Shown piece by piece: positions 39,321 to 49,754 of a DNA stretch of 64,000 bases. The stretch covers positions 7,631,206 through 7,695,205 of the forward strand of contig NC_086180.1 of the NCBI RefSeq assembly GCF_023053635.1, in the 5' to 3' direction. Under the pieces are notes generated by a model. It worked only from the letters and a program-made list of their open reading frames with translations, was not told the DNA's origin and did no database searches. Within the stretch, counting starts at the first letter, position 1, and every line of letters begins with the position of its first letter. Position numbers and translations under genes: made by a program. This stretch comes from Elgaria multicarinata webbii (lineage: Eukaryota; Chordata; Lepidosauria; Squamata; Anguidae).

Positions 39321-39954
39321 GGCCCGAATTGTGGGTACGTGAGACAAGATGTCACACAGTAAGGCAGGAAATCAGGGGCAAAAAGCCCACCAGTGGGGTT
39401 CCTAGGCAGGTAAGTATGCGTGTGCTCACGGTTTGGGGAGTGCATTCATTCTCCAGATACCGAGAACATGGACGTTGCCTCGCCAACCGTTTTCAAACAG
39501 CCAAAAGAGAAGCACAGTGTTCCCGATGTGAACGTACCCGAACGCTACGTTCTTAATAGGGCTTAATCATTTTGGCTAGACTCAGATGGGCGAGGGCTGA
39601 ATGGCTGCCTCTAGTGAAGCTGGAGAGACCCTTTTATTTTGTCTAGCTCAGGTTCTGCTGTAGGATCGCCCTTTCTTTTGACTGCTCCAGTCCCTTTTCT
39701 GAAAGGAGTCTAAATATCATTCCAAGCAGACCGTGGCCAAGGTTGACGGCTACGCTCTTCCGTTTGTTTTCCCTGTTGATAAAGCAGTAGCTTGAAAACC
39801 GGCTGCCTGCGTAGCCTTCATCTGGGTTGTCTGATCAGAGGCAGCCCTGCCTCAAGGCAAACTGAGAGGTGGTATCTTCAAGAGCAAAGTGGAGCAGGAC
39901 ACACGCCCAGTCCGGCAGCCTATGAACTCACCTCCTGCCTTTGGCTGGGGCGGG
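39321..39954. other. no recognised feature
   Basis: Intergenic DNA without a recognised repeat or gene. Confidence 0.4.
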
Positions 39955-40125
39955 AGATCCATAGCTCAGTGGTAGAATAACTGTGTTGTATGCAGAAGGT
40001 TCGACTAGGTTCGATTCCCAGCATCTCCAGGTGGGGCGAGGAAGGAATCCTGTCTGAAACCTTGGAGAGCCGCTGCTGCCAGTCAGTGTTGACAATACTG
40101 GGCTAGATGAGGTGGCTTCCTATGT
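39955..40125 (+). mobile_element. tRNA-derived SINE (GCTCAGTGG head)
   Basis: Forward copy with an A-box CATAGCTCAGTGGTAGAA and a B-box AGGTTCGATTCC, then CTGAAACCTTGGAGAGC, GCTGCCAGTCAGTGTTGACA and CTTCCTATGTTC. The head is tRNA-like but not a functional tRNA. Confidence 0.9.
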
Positions 40126-40377
40126 TCGTAATCCCATTGCTAGTAAAATTGTTAAAACTAAAACTCAACTTCCAAGACTGGTTGGATTCTGTAAATGGGA
40201 TGGAGAGGGGGCCCCATCTTTGTCTCAGGTGGCAAAATGTCTTGGGACGGCCTTGCTGAACTCTTCGAATAGAGGATGGGGTTCATTTGCAGGAGATTGG
40301 GGTGCTCAACCTATGGGCCGGTGGGGTCAAATGCAGCCTACCATGGTGCTCTGACCCTATGCCCCTTCCCTCAGTGG

Positions 40378-40656
40378 TAGGGTGACCCTATGGAAAGGAG
40401 GGCAGGGCTTCTGTATCTTTAACAGTTGTATAGAAAAGGGAATTTCATTTGTATGCATGCATCACACAGCTGCAGGAGCTATACTCGAGTGACCAGATAC
40501 AGAAGAGGGCAGGGCTCCTGCAGCTTTAACTGTTGTGATGGAGAGGGGGTTTCACCAGGTGCTGCATGCAGATAAAGGACACCTGCTGAATTTCCCTTTT
40601 CTATACAACTGTTAAAGATACGGGAGCCCGGTCCTCCTTTCCATAGGGTCACCCTA
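40378..40656. mobile_element. hAT MITE, TAGGGTGACC family
   Basis: Ends TAGGGTGACCCTATGG and CCATAGGGTCACCCTA. Inside, CCTGTATC/TTTAACAGTTG arms and CTGCAGGAGC / GCTGCAG arms are mutually inverted. The left arm is shortened. The TSD is not clear in this copy. Confidence 0.92.
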
Positions 40657-41109
40657 CTGGGTCTACCTCCTTACCACCATTGCCACCATCTGCTATAGCT
40701 CCACACCCTCTTTCTCATCCTTGCTGCTACTTACTTGCTTGTCAGCACACAAGGAGGCAGAGGCATTTAATGCTCCTCCTCTTCCTCTCCCCCTCCATCA
40801 CCAGACTGAGCGGGAGGGGAACAAGCAAACTGCAATGGTGAAGACGAGGTGAAGAACTCCAGGGAGCTCCTCTCAATGGGCCCCTGCTGGGATGTGGGCC
40901 CATGACAGATGCCCAGCCATGCCTACCCTTGTCTCCGGCCCTCTTCAGTGGCCCCTGAGCCCAAGCCAGCATCCCATGTGGCCCTCGAGGCCAAAAGGGT
41001 TATGCACCCCTGCATTAGATCCATCAGATCATTGGCTGCAAATTTAAGCTTGTCCTGGGTCATTCTGCCCACCCCCTAAGGAGTTGAGATTGTTTATAGC
41101 GTCCCTGTC
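40657..41109. other. no recognised feature
   Basis: Intergenic DNA. GCCCCTGAGCCCAAGCC-type words near 40950 suggest an old repeat, but no family was assigned. Confidence 0.35.
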
Positions 41110-41810
41110 CACAGCTAGTACCAGACTGGCTTTATACAAAACTATAGTGTGACCATACTTAGTTCTGGTCACTACACCTAAAAAAAGATATTATAGAGCT
41201 GGGAAAAGTGCAGAAAAGGGCAATTAAAATGATGAAGGGGCTGGAGCATCTCCCCTACGAGGGAAGGTGACAACAGCTTGGATTGTATAGCTTGGAGAAG
41301 AGGAAGCTAAGGGGAGACATGATGGAGGTGTACAAAATTATGCATGGTGTGGAGAACGTGGATAGGGAGACATTTTTCTCCCTCTCCCATAATACTAGAA
41401 CCTGGAGTCATCCCATGAATAATACTAATACTAATAATAAGTGGGAGATCCAGGACAAATAAGAGGAAGTACTTCTTCATACAGAGCATAGTTAAATTAT
41501 GGAACTCACTACCACAAGATGTAGTGATGGCCACCAATTGGGATGGTTTTAAAAGGGGGTTGGATAAATTTCTGCATGAGAAGGCTATCCATGGCTACTA
41601 GCCCTGATGGTTATGCGCTATCTCCAGTATCACAGGTGGTATGGCTATGTGCATCAGTCTCTGGGGAACATGGGTGGGAGAGTACTGTTGCATTAATGTC
41701 CTGCTTCGTTGGTCCCTGGTCGACAGCTGGTTGGCCACTGTGTGATCAGAGTGCTGGACTAGATGGACCCTTGGTCTGATCCAGCCTCAGGGCTCTTCTT
41801 ATGTTCTTAA
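41110..41810 (+). mobile_element. CR1 LINE (second subfamily), long copy
   Basis: About 700 bp forward, from GTACCAGACTGGCTTTATAC and GAAAAGTGCAGAAAAGGGC through GCTTGGAGAAGAGGAAGC and TGGTTTTAAAAGGGGGTTGG to GGCTCTTCTTATGTTCTTAA. An AAT-type run near 41420-41440 disturbs it. It is the best reference for this subfamily in the window. Confidence 0.9.
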
Positions 41811-42457
41811 CTGCACCATTGCACTCCGAAAACAGAGCCGTCTGCCCTTCGGCTCCGGGTTCGTATTTCTCCCATTGCACTAAATTTAGCAATTGTTTAC
41901 AGGCAGGCGGGTAAAATTAGACGTGTTTGCAGTCTGCAGAAGTTTGTGTATGTGCCTGAAATACACGGATGACTTCAGGAGGACGCCTCTCAGAGTCACA
42001 TCTTTTAACCCATCTGTCTGGGAGGTGATGGTGAAAACCCATAGTATTTATATGCCCCTTCCTGAAGTGCTCTGAGCACTCTGCATAATCTCAGTCATCC
42101 TTACAGCAACCCAGTGAGGTAGGTCAGTATTATTACATTGATCTGGAAGATGTGGCTGTATATGGTGAGGCTGGGAGAAACCACTTGGCTTTGTAAATTG
42201 ACCTGGAGATCAATTTAGATGCTGTGCTAGGTACAAAACAGCCAAATTAGGCAGTTTTACCTAGTAATTGGAGAGGATGACCTCCCCACACCCCCTGAGA
42301 ATAATGACACAGCTTCAGATGGTATAAAATCCTCTTCCTCCAGTCTAGGGACCCACTGTTGAACAGCTAAATGTGGTATTACCCTTGTCGGGCAAAAAAT
42401 AAAGGACGTAAGAAAAATGCCAAAAATACATAGGCCAACTTAAAGATCACCCACAAA
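41811..42457. other. no recognised feature
   Basis: Intergenic DNA; CTTACAGCAACCCAGTGAGGTAG near 42100 looks like a degraded SINE body, but no unit is defined. Confidence 0.4.
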
Positions 42458-43096
42458 ATGTGCAAAATCCCCAAACAGGTGGTTTCCTCTCACATCAGTC
42501 CGTTGGTTTCTGTTCACCACTCTGCCGCAAAGATCATCTTCTTGGCTCGGCGCTCTGACCATGTTACTCCGCTTCTGAAATCTCTTCATTGGCTTCCAAT
42601 TCACTTCAGAATCCACTATAAACTTCTCCTGTTAACCTTCAAAGCTTTTCACGGTCTAGCTCCTTCCTATCTCTCCTCTCTCATCTCACACTATTGCCCC
42701 GCTCGTGCTCTTCGCTCCTCTGATGCCATGTTTCTCGCCTGCCCAAGGGCCTCTACTTCCCTTGCTCGGCTCCGTCCATTTTCTTCTGCTGCCCCTTACG
42801 CCTGGAACGCTCTTCCAGAACATTTGAGAACTACAAGTTCAATCGCAGCTTTTAAAGCTCAACTAAAAACTTTTCTTTTTCCTAAAGCTTTTAAAACTTG
42901 ATGTTGTGCAGACTTTATACTGTTAGTTTTACCCTACCCTGTGCCTGCTTACCCTACCCTGTGCCTGTTTGCATTCTCTTCCCCTCCTTATTGTTTTACT
43001 ATGATTTTATTAGATTGTAAGCCTATGCGGCAGGGTCTTGCTATTTACTGTTTTACTCTGTAAAGCACCATGTACATTGAAGGTGCTATATAAATA

Positions 43097-43151
<55 letters not shown>

Positions 43152-43155
43152 TATT
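42458..43155 (+). mobile_element. L2-group LINE (subfamily B), ORF2 end and 3'UTR
   Basis: An open 147-codon frame reads SAAKIIFLARRSDHVTPLLK, SLHWLPIHFRIHYKLLLLTF, KAFHGLAPSYLSSLISHYCP and RPFSSAAPYAWNALPEHLRT, ending at LFPKAFKT. The 3'UTR ends with the GCACCATGTACATTG tail and (AAT)n to about 43152. 5' truncated. Intactness suggests moderate youth. Confidence 0.95.
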
Positions 43156-43196
43156 TTGGCAACACAAAATGGCCATAAAACACAAGAGGTACAAGC

Positions 43197-44415
43197 AGTG
43201 AAGGCTGGTGGCTTCGATGACAGGAGCAGTGATCCCTCCTGCAAGTTTCAGCCAGAACCAGTCAGGACTCTATTTTATTTATTTATTCAAAATATTTCTT
43301 AGCCACCTTTCAGGGCAGAAGCCCTCCCAAGGCAGCTTACAACCATACATAAAAACAGTATAAATACTAAAAGCAATAAAATCACATTAAGATATCAGTT
43401 AAAAACAATAAAAGTGAACGGTAAAGACATAATAAAAACAACAAGGATAGCAGCAGCAAAACAGTATTCATTTCGGAGAAGACCATAGTAAAATAAAACA
43501 TTTAAAGGTCTTCTTAAAAGGCCGTGGGGATGGTGCATGGCAGACCGCCGGTGGGAGTTCGTTCCACAGGTGTGGGGCCACCACTGAGAAGGCCCTCTCC
43601 CGTGAGGAGACCCACCTAATTTCTCTCACTGGTGGGCAGGTGAGAAAGGCCTCTCTTTCCGATCTTAAAGTGCGGGCAGGCTGATATGGATCCTTCAAGT
43701 AGCTTGGTGCCCAAACTGTTTAGAGTTTTAAAGGTCAAAACCAGCACTTTGAATTGGGCTTGGAAACACACAGGTAGCCAGTGCAGCTGGCGCGGGAGAG
43801 GCGTTATGTGGTTATAACACCTTGCCCCTTCCAGTACTCAGGTGGCTGTATTTCGCTCCAGCTGAAGTTTCTGAACTGTCTTCAAAGGCAGCCCCATATA
43901 CAGCACATTACAGTAGTCCAGCCTGGACGTGACTAGCGCATGGATGACTGAGGCCAGGCCCATGCTCTCCAGATAGGGCCACAGCTGGCGTACCAGCCTC
44001 ATCTGGTAGAATGCACTCCTGGACACCACAGCTACCTGGGCTTCCCCAGTTAGCTCAGAATTAGGGAGGACTCAACTACGTACTTGGTCTTTTATGGAGA
44101 GCACAACCCCATCTAAGACCAGTTGTAAACCTCCATCCAAAGTAGTTGGTTCCCCCACCCACAGTACCTCTGTCTTGTCTGGATTAAATTCCAGTTTGTT
44201 CACCCACATCCATCCCCAAACAGCCTCCAAACACTGGTTCAGGAGTTCCACAGCCTCCCTGGGATGTGCAGCTGGAAACAAGAGGTGGAGCTGAGTATCA
44301 AACACACACTGATGACACTTCAGCCCATAATAAAGTGGCCACTTCTATAACTCTAAAGAGATTTCCGACTGGAAACCCAGAGTGGATTCGCTGATGTTGG
44401 AGCCACCAGCCTTCC
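43197..44415. mobile_element. hAT-like MITE split by an L2
   Basis: Left half CAGTGAAGGCTGGTGGCTTC and CAGCCAGAACCAGTCAGGAC (to about 43270); right half GGAAACCCAGAGTGGATTC and GGAGCCACCAGCCTTCC (44350-44415). It matches the complete copy at 24273-24463 when the L2 at 43268-44330 is set aside. Confidence 0.78.
43268..44330 (-). mobile_element. L2-group LINE (subfamily A), RT C-terminal half
   Basis: The - strand shows TQLHLLF and HPREAVELLNQCLEAVWGW, NKLEFNPDKTEVLWVGEP, SRSAFYQMRLVRQLWPYLE, SRLDYCNVLYMGLPLKTVQK, then SSRERAFSVVAPHLWNELP. The pieces sit in different frames with several shifts, so it is older than the copy at 60658. The inverted tail is at 43268-43300. Confidence 0.9.
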
Positions 44416-44522
44416 GTGGTTCTTGTGCTGGTAGTGCCACATGTGGTTTCCACGTGGTTGGAGTCATGCTTCTGTACCTTCCTGCCTGCGACATGTCTAT
44501 GCGCGTCACAGACTGTACTTAG

Positions 44523-44911
44523 AGTCATAGAAGAGTAGAGTTGGAAGGGGTCTCTAAAGCCATTGAGTCCAACCCCCTGCTCAGTGCAGGAATCCACCCT
44601 AAAGCATCCCTGACAGATGGTTGTCCAGCTGCCTCTTGAAGGCCTCTAGGGTGGGAGAGCCCACCACCTCCATAGTTAATGGGTTCCATTGTCGTACTGC
44701 TCTAACAGTCAGGAAGTTTTTCCTGATGTCCAGCCGAAATCTGGCTTCCTGTAACTTCAGCCCGTTATTCCGTGTCCTGCACTCTGGGAGGATTGAGAAG
44801 AGATTCTCGCCCTCCTCTGTGTGACAACCTTTCATGTCTCCCCTCAATCTTCTCTTCTCCAGGCTAAACATGCCCAGTTGTTTCAGTCTCTCTTCATAGG
44901 GCTTTGTTTAC
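44523..44911 (-). mobile_element. CR1 LINE, inverted partner
   Basis: Inverted CR1 3' end from GAGTCATAGAAGAGTAGAG to CTTCATAGGGCTTTG, lacking a short segment near 44832. Its 5' side abuts a forward CR1 at 44912. Confidence 0.92.
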
Positions 44912-45056
44912 AGTCTCCCACACTAGAGGCCTTCAAGAGAGGCAGCTGGACAACCATCTGTCAGGGATGCTTTAAGGTGGATTCCTGCATTGAGTGTGGG
45001 GTTGCTCAATGGCCTTATAGGTCCTTTCCAACTCTACTATTCTATGATTCTATGAT
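44912..45056 (+). mobile_element. CR1 LINE, forward partner
   Basis: TCTCCCACACTAGAGGCCTT through GACAACCATCTGTCAGGGAT to ATTCTATGATTCTATGAT. With 44523-44911 it forms a head-to-head pair whose 3' tails point outwards. Confidence 0.92.
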
Positions 45057-45633
45057 CTTTTTATCTCTCTGCCAATTAAGAGGCAAACTTTTCAGGAATC
45101 TGATGGAGTTCATGCGTTTTTATGCACTAACACATTGGCTAGTCTTTATCGTTTTCAGCAAGACCCTTTGCAAAGACCTGTCTATCCCTGCCATTCAGCA
45201 GCCGGCTAGAGTCTGAGCTTCAAAAGTGGTTCACGTCTGCCACCTTGTGTGCATGAAGTGTGCCTGCGTAAGAACGAAACAACTCCATATCCGAGCTCGT
45301 GTGACTTACGTGGACTTGTGAATGGCCCTTTTGTGATTGTAGTAGTCCTTATCCCGAGGTCACAAAGCCTATAACAATAACTCGATGTCAAATCAGACGG
45401 GGCGGCCTCCTGGGAGAACTCGGAGTCCAAAAATAAGCTCACCACGTTTATAACTCCAGATGCACGGCCAAGCAAAGAATGGTTTAACTTGATGATTCAG
45501 CGTACGCTTGTTTTTCGTAACAGCTACTGGAATTATAATCCGTGTGTATGTTTAATTAGGACTCCGTTCTACATTTCATGTTTCAGCACCAAACACACGT
45601 TCAAGAGAGGGAAGAGGAGTAACAAAATAGATA
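45057..45633. other. no recognised feature
   Basis: Intergenic DNA without a recognised repeat or gene. Confidence 0.4.
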
Positions 45634-45870
45634 ATTATTTATTTATTTATTTATTACATTTATATCCCTCCTTTTTTCCTGCAGGGAACCCAAGGCAGCG
45701 TACATCATAATCCTCTCCATTTTATCTTCACAACAACAACCCTGTGAGGTAGGTTGGGCTGAGAGTCTGTGACTGGCCCAAAGTCACCCAGTGGGTTTCC
45801 GTGGCTGAGTGGGGACTAGAACCCGGATCTCCCGACTCCCAGTCCAACACCTTAGCCACTACACCACACT
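45634..45870 (-). mobile_element. tRNA-derived SINE (TAGTGGTTAGAGT head)
   Basis: Inverted: (TTTA)n tail, CCTGCAGGGAACCCAAGGC, AACAACCCTGTGAGGTAGG, CTGGCCCAAAGTCACCCAG, and the tRNA-like head GGTGTAGTGGCTAAGGTG when reversed. Same family and orientation as 23747-23998. Confidence 0.92.
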
Positions 45871-46357
45871 GCAACAGATCTGTGCCTGCGTTTGTTTCTA
45901 AGGGACCCAGTTAAGATATTTAAACATTATAATCTACACTCCCCCCTCCCTCTAGTGCTTTCCATCTCCTGCTGAAATTATTTTTACAGCTGGTCTTAAC
46001 TGTTGTTAACTATTATTTTATTGATTATTATAGGGTGGTGGATTTTTTTTTCATTGTTAAGTGATTTGTTGTAAACCTCTAGACATTTTAATTGAAGAAT
46101 TTTTTTTTTAAATAAATAAATACTGTGTAATCTCCCTTGAGCACACACTGAGATACTATGATGAATCTCGATTCTCAGGTTTGCAACCCATTGTTGAGCT
46201 TTTCTACACAAGGCTGTTAATCGTCTGTACCTGCTTTTGGTTTCGTTGCAGGACAGAGATCTGTGCACTACCTGAAGAACTTTTTCTTCCCTGCTTTTCT
46301 GCTACCTCACCTCTAGGTGGCAGCATGGTGTAGTGGAATAGTGCAAATACCCAAGAA
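45871..46357. other. intergenic DNA with a possible LINE tail
   Basis: GTGATTTGTTGTAAACCTC and TTTTAAATAAATAAATACTG at 46060-46127 resemble an L2-type 3' end on the + strand, but the match is loose. Confidence 0.4.
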
Positions 46358-46959
46358 TAGGGTGACCATATGAAAAGGAGGACAGGGCTCCTGTATCTTT
46401 AACAGTTGTATTGAAAAAGAAATGTCAGTAGGTGTCATTTGTATATATGGGGAAGAAAAAAGGAAAAGAATCTCTCGTGCAAGCACTGAGTCATTACTGA
46501 CTCTTGGAGGGACACCAGCTTTTGCTGACATTTTTGACAGGCCTTATAGCGGGGTGGTTTGCCGTTGCCTTCCCCGGCCGTTATTACCTTTCCGCCAGCT
46601 AACTGGGTACTCATTTTACCGACCTCGGAAGGATGGAAGGCTGAGTCGACCCGAGCCGGCTGCCTGAAACCAGCTTCCGCTGGGATCGAACCCAGGCCGT
46701 GGGGAGTTTCAGCTGCAGAAACTGCTGCTTTACCGCTCTGCGCCACAATTTCCTCTTCATCACAACAGTTAAAGCTGCAGGTGCCCTGCCCTCTTTTAAA
46801 TCTGGTCGCTCTAGTATAGCTCCTGCAGCTTTAACTGTTGTTACGAAGAGGGAATTTCACCAGGTTCTCTATATATGCAAATGGCACCTGCTGAAATTTG
46901 CATATATGCACCTGTTAAAGATACAGGAGCCCTGTCTTCCTTTTCATATGGTCACCCTA
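46358..46959. mobile_element. hAT MITE, TAGGGTGACC family, with nested SINE
   Basis: Ends TAGGGTGACCATATGAAAAG and CTTTTCATATGGTCACCCTA. A Sauria-type SINE (46451-46746) lies in the left arm. The remaining arms match the copy at 47119-47438. Confidence 0.92.
46451..46746 (-). mobile_element. Sauria-type SINE nested in MITE
   Basis: AAAAGGAAAAGAATCTCTCG tail, GTTTGCCGTTGCCTTCC body, and the head CTTTACCGCTCTGCGCCAC; inverted. It came after the MITE. Confidence 0.92.
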
Positions 46960-47118
46960 CCCCACTTTCACAATTAAAAGCATTTTCCCTGCCTTAAAAA
47001 AAAAAACCTTTCAGAAAGTGCTCTTTATATACAGAAGAGGGTCATGACATCATCTAAAGCACCTGTAAGCAATTGTGGAATTCTGCTTGGCTCTGCTTCT
47101 TGGGCAGTGTATTGTGTC

Positions 47119-47438
47119 TAGGGTGACCATATGAAAAGGAGGACAGGGCTCCTGTATCTTTAACAGTTGCACAGAAAAGGGAATTTCAGCAGGTGTGATT
47201 TGTATATATGGAGAACCTGGTGAAATTCCCTCTTCGTCGCAACAGTTAAAGCTGCAGGAGCTATACTAGAGTGACCAGATTTAAAAGAGGGCAGGGCTCC
47301 TGCATCTTTAACTGTTGTGATGAAGAGGACATTTCCCCAGGTTCTCCATATATACAAATGACACCTGCTGAAATTCCCTTTTCTATGCAACTGTTAAAGA
47401 TACAGGAGCCCTGTCCTCCTTTTCATAGGGTCACCCTA
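47119..47438. mobile_element. hAT MITE, TAGGGTGACC family, full copy with TSD
   Basis: About 320 bp, the most complete copy. Flanks ATTGTGTC (47111-47118) and ATTGTGTC (47439-47446) are a perfect 8 bp duplication. The outer and inner pairs of inverted repeats (TATCTTTAACAGTTG and CTTCGTCGCAACAG / CTGTTGTGATGAAG) make a nested foldback. Confidence 0.96.
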
Positions 47439-47910
47439 ATTGTGTCTGATTGTATATCTGTGTTTTTGCCTCGGCAGCTTTTTAGACCTCTCTTCCGGAT
47501 GGCTCCCTCTTGCCTGATCAAACTGTGCTTTTGGCTATTGCTTGCTGACTGACTTGCTTTTGGGTTGCCCTTTGGTATAACTTGAGCCTGATTTAGCCAT
47601 GGCAGGAGAGCATCCAGGCCTGTGGGGGTGCAGGCACACACACATACACCGGAGTGGGGTGGGTGGGGAAGCTCAAGAATGCTGGGCTGGGGCGGGGGGA
47701 AGGATGTGTGGGGGTCACTGAGAGAAGAGGAGGCGTCAAAAGCCTCCATCATGCCCAGCAATGCCAATTGGGATGGCTGATTCCACATTGCCATTAGTGT
47801 TGCAGAATCAGCAGAGGCTTCTTTAGTGTTCTAACTGAAACCCGGAGTGGATTCACCGCTCCACTGACATCAGAGCCACCAGCCTCCACTTGAAGCAACC
47901 CTGATCAAGA

Positions 47911-47969
<59 letters not shown>

Positions 47970-48221
47970 GATTTGGTAGCAGTGAGTTGGAGTTACTGGG
48001 GTCGCGATGCACAAAAGGGCTTGGGGAACTTGCATGTAGCATAGACACGGAGCAATATGGCGTCATGGTATAACTTTCCTATTGATATTTATCTATTTTC
48101 CTGCCAAATTTGGTTAGCCCTGGCTAGGAAATCGCTTAGATGGAGTACTTAACTCCTCCTGCAAACGCAGCAAAGGGAGCCGGGTTAAAAGCAGTATGAA
48201 AGGGGTCAAAATGCTTCACAG
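47439..48221. other. intergenic DNA with MITE half and (GT)n
   Basis: One half of the GGAGCCACCAGCC-type MITE at about 47826-47890, and a 55 bp (TG)n run at 47912-47967. Nothing else is recognised. Confidence 0.5.
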
Positions 48222-48480
48222 GACATAAGAACATCAGAAGAGCCCTAATGCTGGATCAGACCAAGGGTCCATCTAGTCCAGCACTCTGTTCACACAGTGG
48301 CCAACCAGCCATGGGCCAGGGATGAACAAGCAGGACATGGTGCAACAGCACCCTCCCACCCATGTTCCCCAGCAACTGGAGCACACAGGCTTACTGCCTC
48401 GGATACTGGAGATAGCACACAACCATCAGGACTAGTAGCCATGGATAGCTTTCGCCTCCAGGAATTTATCTGGAGTGTTG
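48222..48480 (-). mobile_element. CR1 LINE (second subfamily), 3' end
   Basis: Inverted: GGACATAAGAACATCAGAAG, CTAATGCTGGATCAGACC, CATGTTCCCCAGCAACTGG and TAGCCATGGATAGCTTTC. 5' truncated. Confidence 0.92.
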
Positions 48481-48632
48481 CTCTCCTGTAGGAAGGAGAA
48501 AAGATTTGATGCGCAGGGTGGTGGTATTGGCAGCAAATGGGACTTTCGTTTAACAAGCAGTTCTGTCCTTCATTGAAAAGAAGCCCCGGTAATTGCATGT
48601 TTGCTTCTGAGTGTGACAGCCAGTGTGGTGTA

Positions 48633-48872
48633 GGACAGCCAGCGTGGCATAGTGGTTAGAGTGTTGGAGTGGGACTCGGGAGGTCTGAGTTCTAGTCTCC
48701 ACATGACCATGAAACTCATTGAGTCAGTCACGGACCCTCAGCCTAACCTACCTCACAGGGTTGCTGTTGTTGTGAGCAAAAATGGGGAGGAGGAGGACCG
48801 TGTAAGATGCCTTGGATTCCTTGGAAGAGAAAAAAAGGCAGGATATAAATGTAATAATAATAAATAAATAAG
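48633..48872 (+). mobile_element. tRNA-derived SINE (TAGTGGTTAGAGT head)
   Basis: Forward, with head AGCGTGGCATAGTGGTTAGA and GAGTTCTAGTC, body CAGCCTAACCTACCTCACAG, then the LINE-like tail GGCAGGATATAAATG and (AATA)n. A partial repeat of the head (GCCAGTGTGGTGTAGG) precedes it at 48620. Confidence 0.93.
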
Positions 48873-48885
48873 TGGGTATTTCTGA

Positions 48886-49309
48886 TAGGGCTGTGCTCCG
48901 CTCCGATTCAGATCGTGATTCTGGAGCGGAGCGACCCGATCCGCCTCCGCCAAAGGCGGATCCGAATCGGGTTGGGGGAGCTGCGGATCGATGCGAAGCG
49001 GTTCGCCTCCATCCGGAGCTCCGAATGCAGGTAAAAAGTCCGTGTGGTGATGGTGGCAGAGCCAGGTAAGGGGGGGGAGGCTTATTCGGTCCCCATTTTG
49101 TCCCCCCTCCCCACTTACCTGCCTCTGCTGCCTGCTGCGGAGGCAAGTAAATAGGAAAGGGTGGGGGGCAAAATCTCGATCTGCCACTCCAGATCTCGCT
49201 CTGTGGAGCAGAGTGGCGGAGGGTCGGATTGAACTGAAGAGGTTTGGGCCCAAGCCGAAACTTCCGGATTGGGCCATGAAGCGGTTCGGGGGGTGCGTGC
49301 ACAGCCCTA
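48886..49309. mobile_element. CpG-rich hAT MITE with 8-bp TSD
   Basis: Ends TAGGGCTGTGC and GCACAGCCCTA are perfect inverts. Flanks ATTTCTGA (48878-48885) and ATTTCTGT (49310-49317) match at seven of eight. The interior is rich in CpG and short hairpins (for example GCCTCCGCC..GGCGGATCC). Codons here are incidental. Confidence 0.88.
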
Positions 49310-49319
49310 ATTTCTGTTT

Positions 49320-49640
49320 CGTTCTTAAAAAGTGCCTCAGAAGAGCTGTGCTGGGTCAGACCGAAGGCCTCTCTCACCCGGCATTCTGTCCCCAAAGTGG
49401 CCCAACCAGATGCCCCAGTGGGAAACCCACGAGCAGGGCAGAAGTGCAGCAGCAGCCTGCCCCCCGTGATCTCAGCACCTGGCCTACCAAGGCCTTCTGC
49501 CTCTGATCTTGGAAGTCATATTTAGCCGCTGACCACCTTCTCCTCCACGAATCTGTCGAATCTCCTTTTAAGAGCATCCGAGCTGGTGGCCGTCACTCGT
49601 GGCAGCGAATTCCAGGGTATCTGCAAACTCTGTGAAAGGC
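49320..49640 (-). mobile_element. older CR1-related LINE, 3' end
   Basis: Inverted: CAGAAGAGCTGTGCTGGGTC, GACCGAAGGCCTCTC, and TCCTCCACGAATCTGTCGAAT near the far end. It is clearly related to the second CR1 subfamily but diverged. Confidence 0.75.
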
Positions 49641-49754
49641 TCGGCTCGTGGAAGGTTCCCCTGCCCAATTTTGGGGTATCTTGCTCCCAGCTCACCCCTT
49701 TCAGCAAAGTCTCCTGTCCCTCTGCAGAGCACTGGGGGAGCAGGGATGGTTGAT

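Noticed and set aside
39955-40030. tRNA gene
   Set aside because: A and B boxes are present, but the sequence is the head of a SINE with a SINE body after it and would not fold as a full tRNA.
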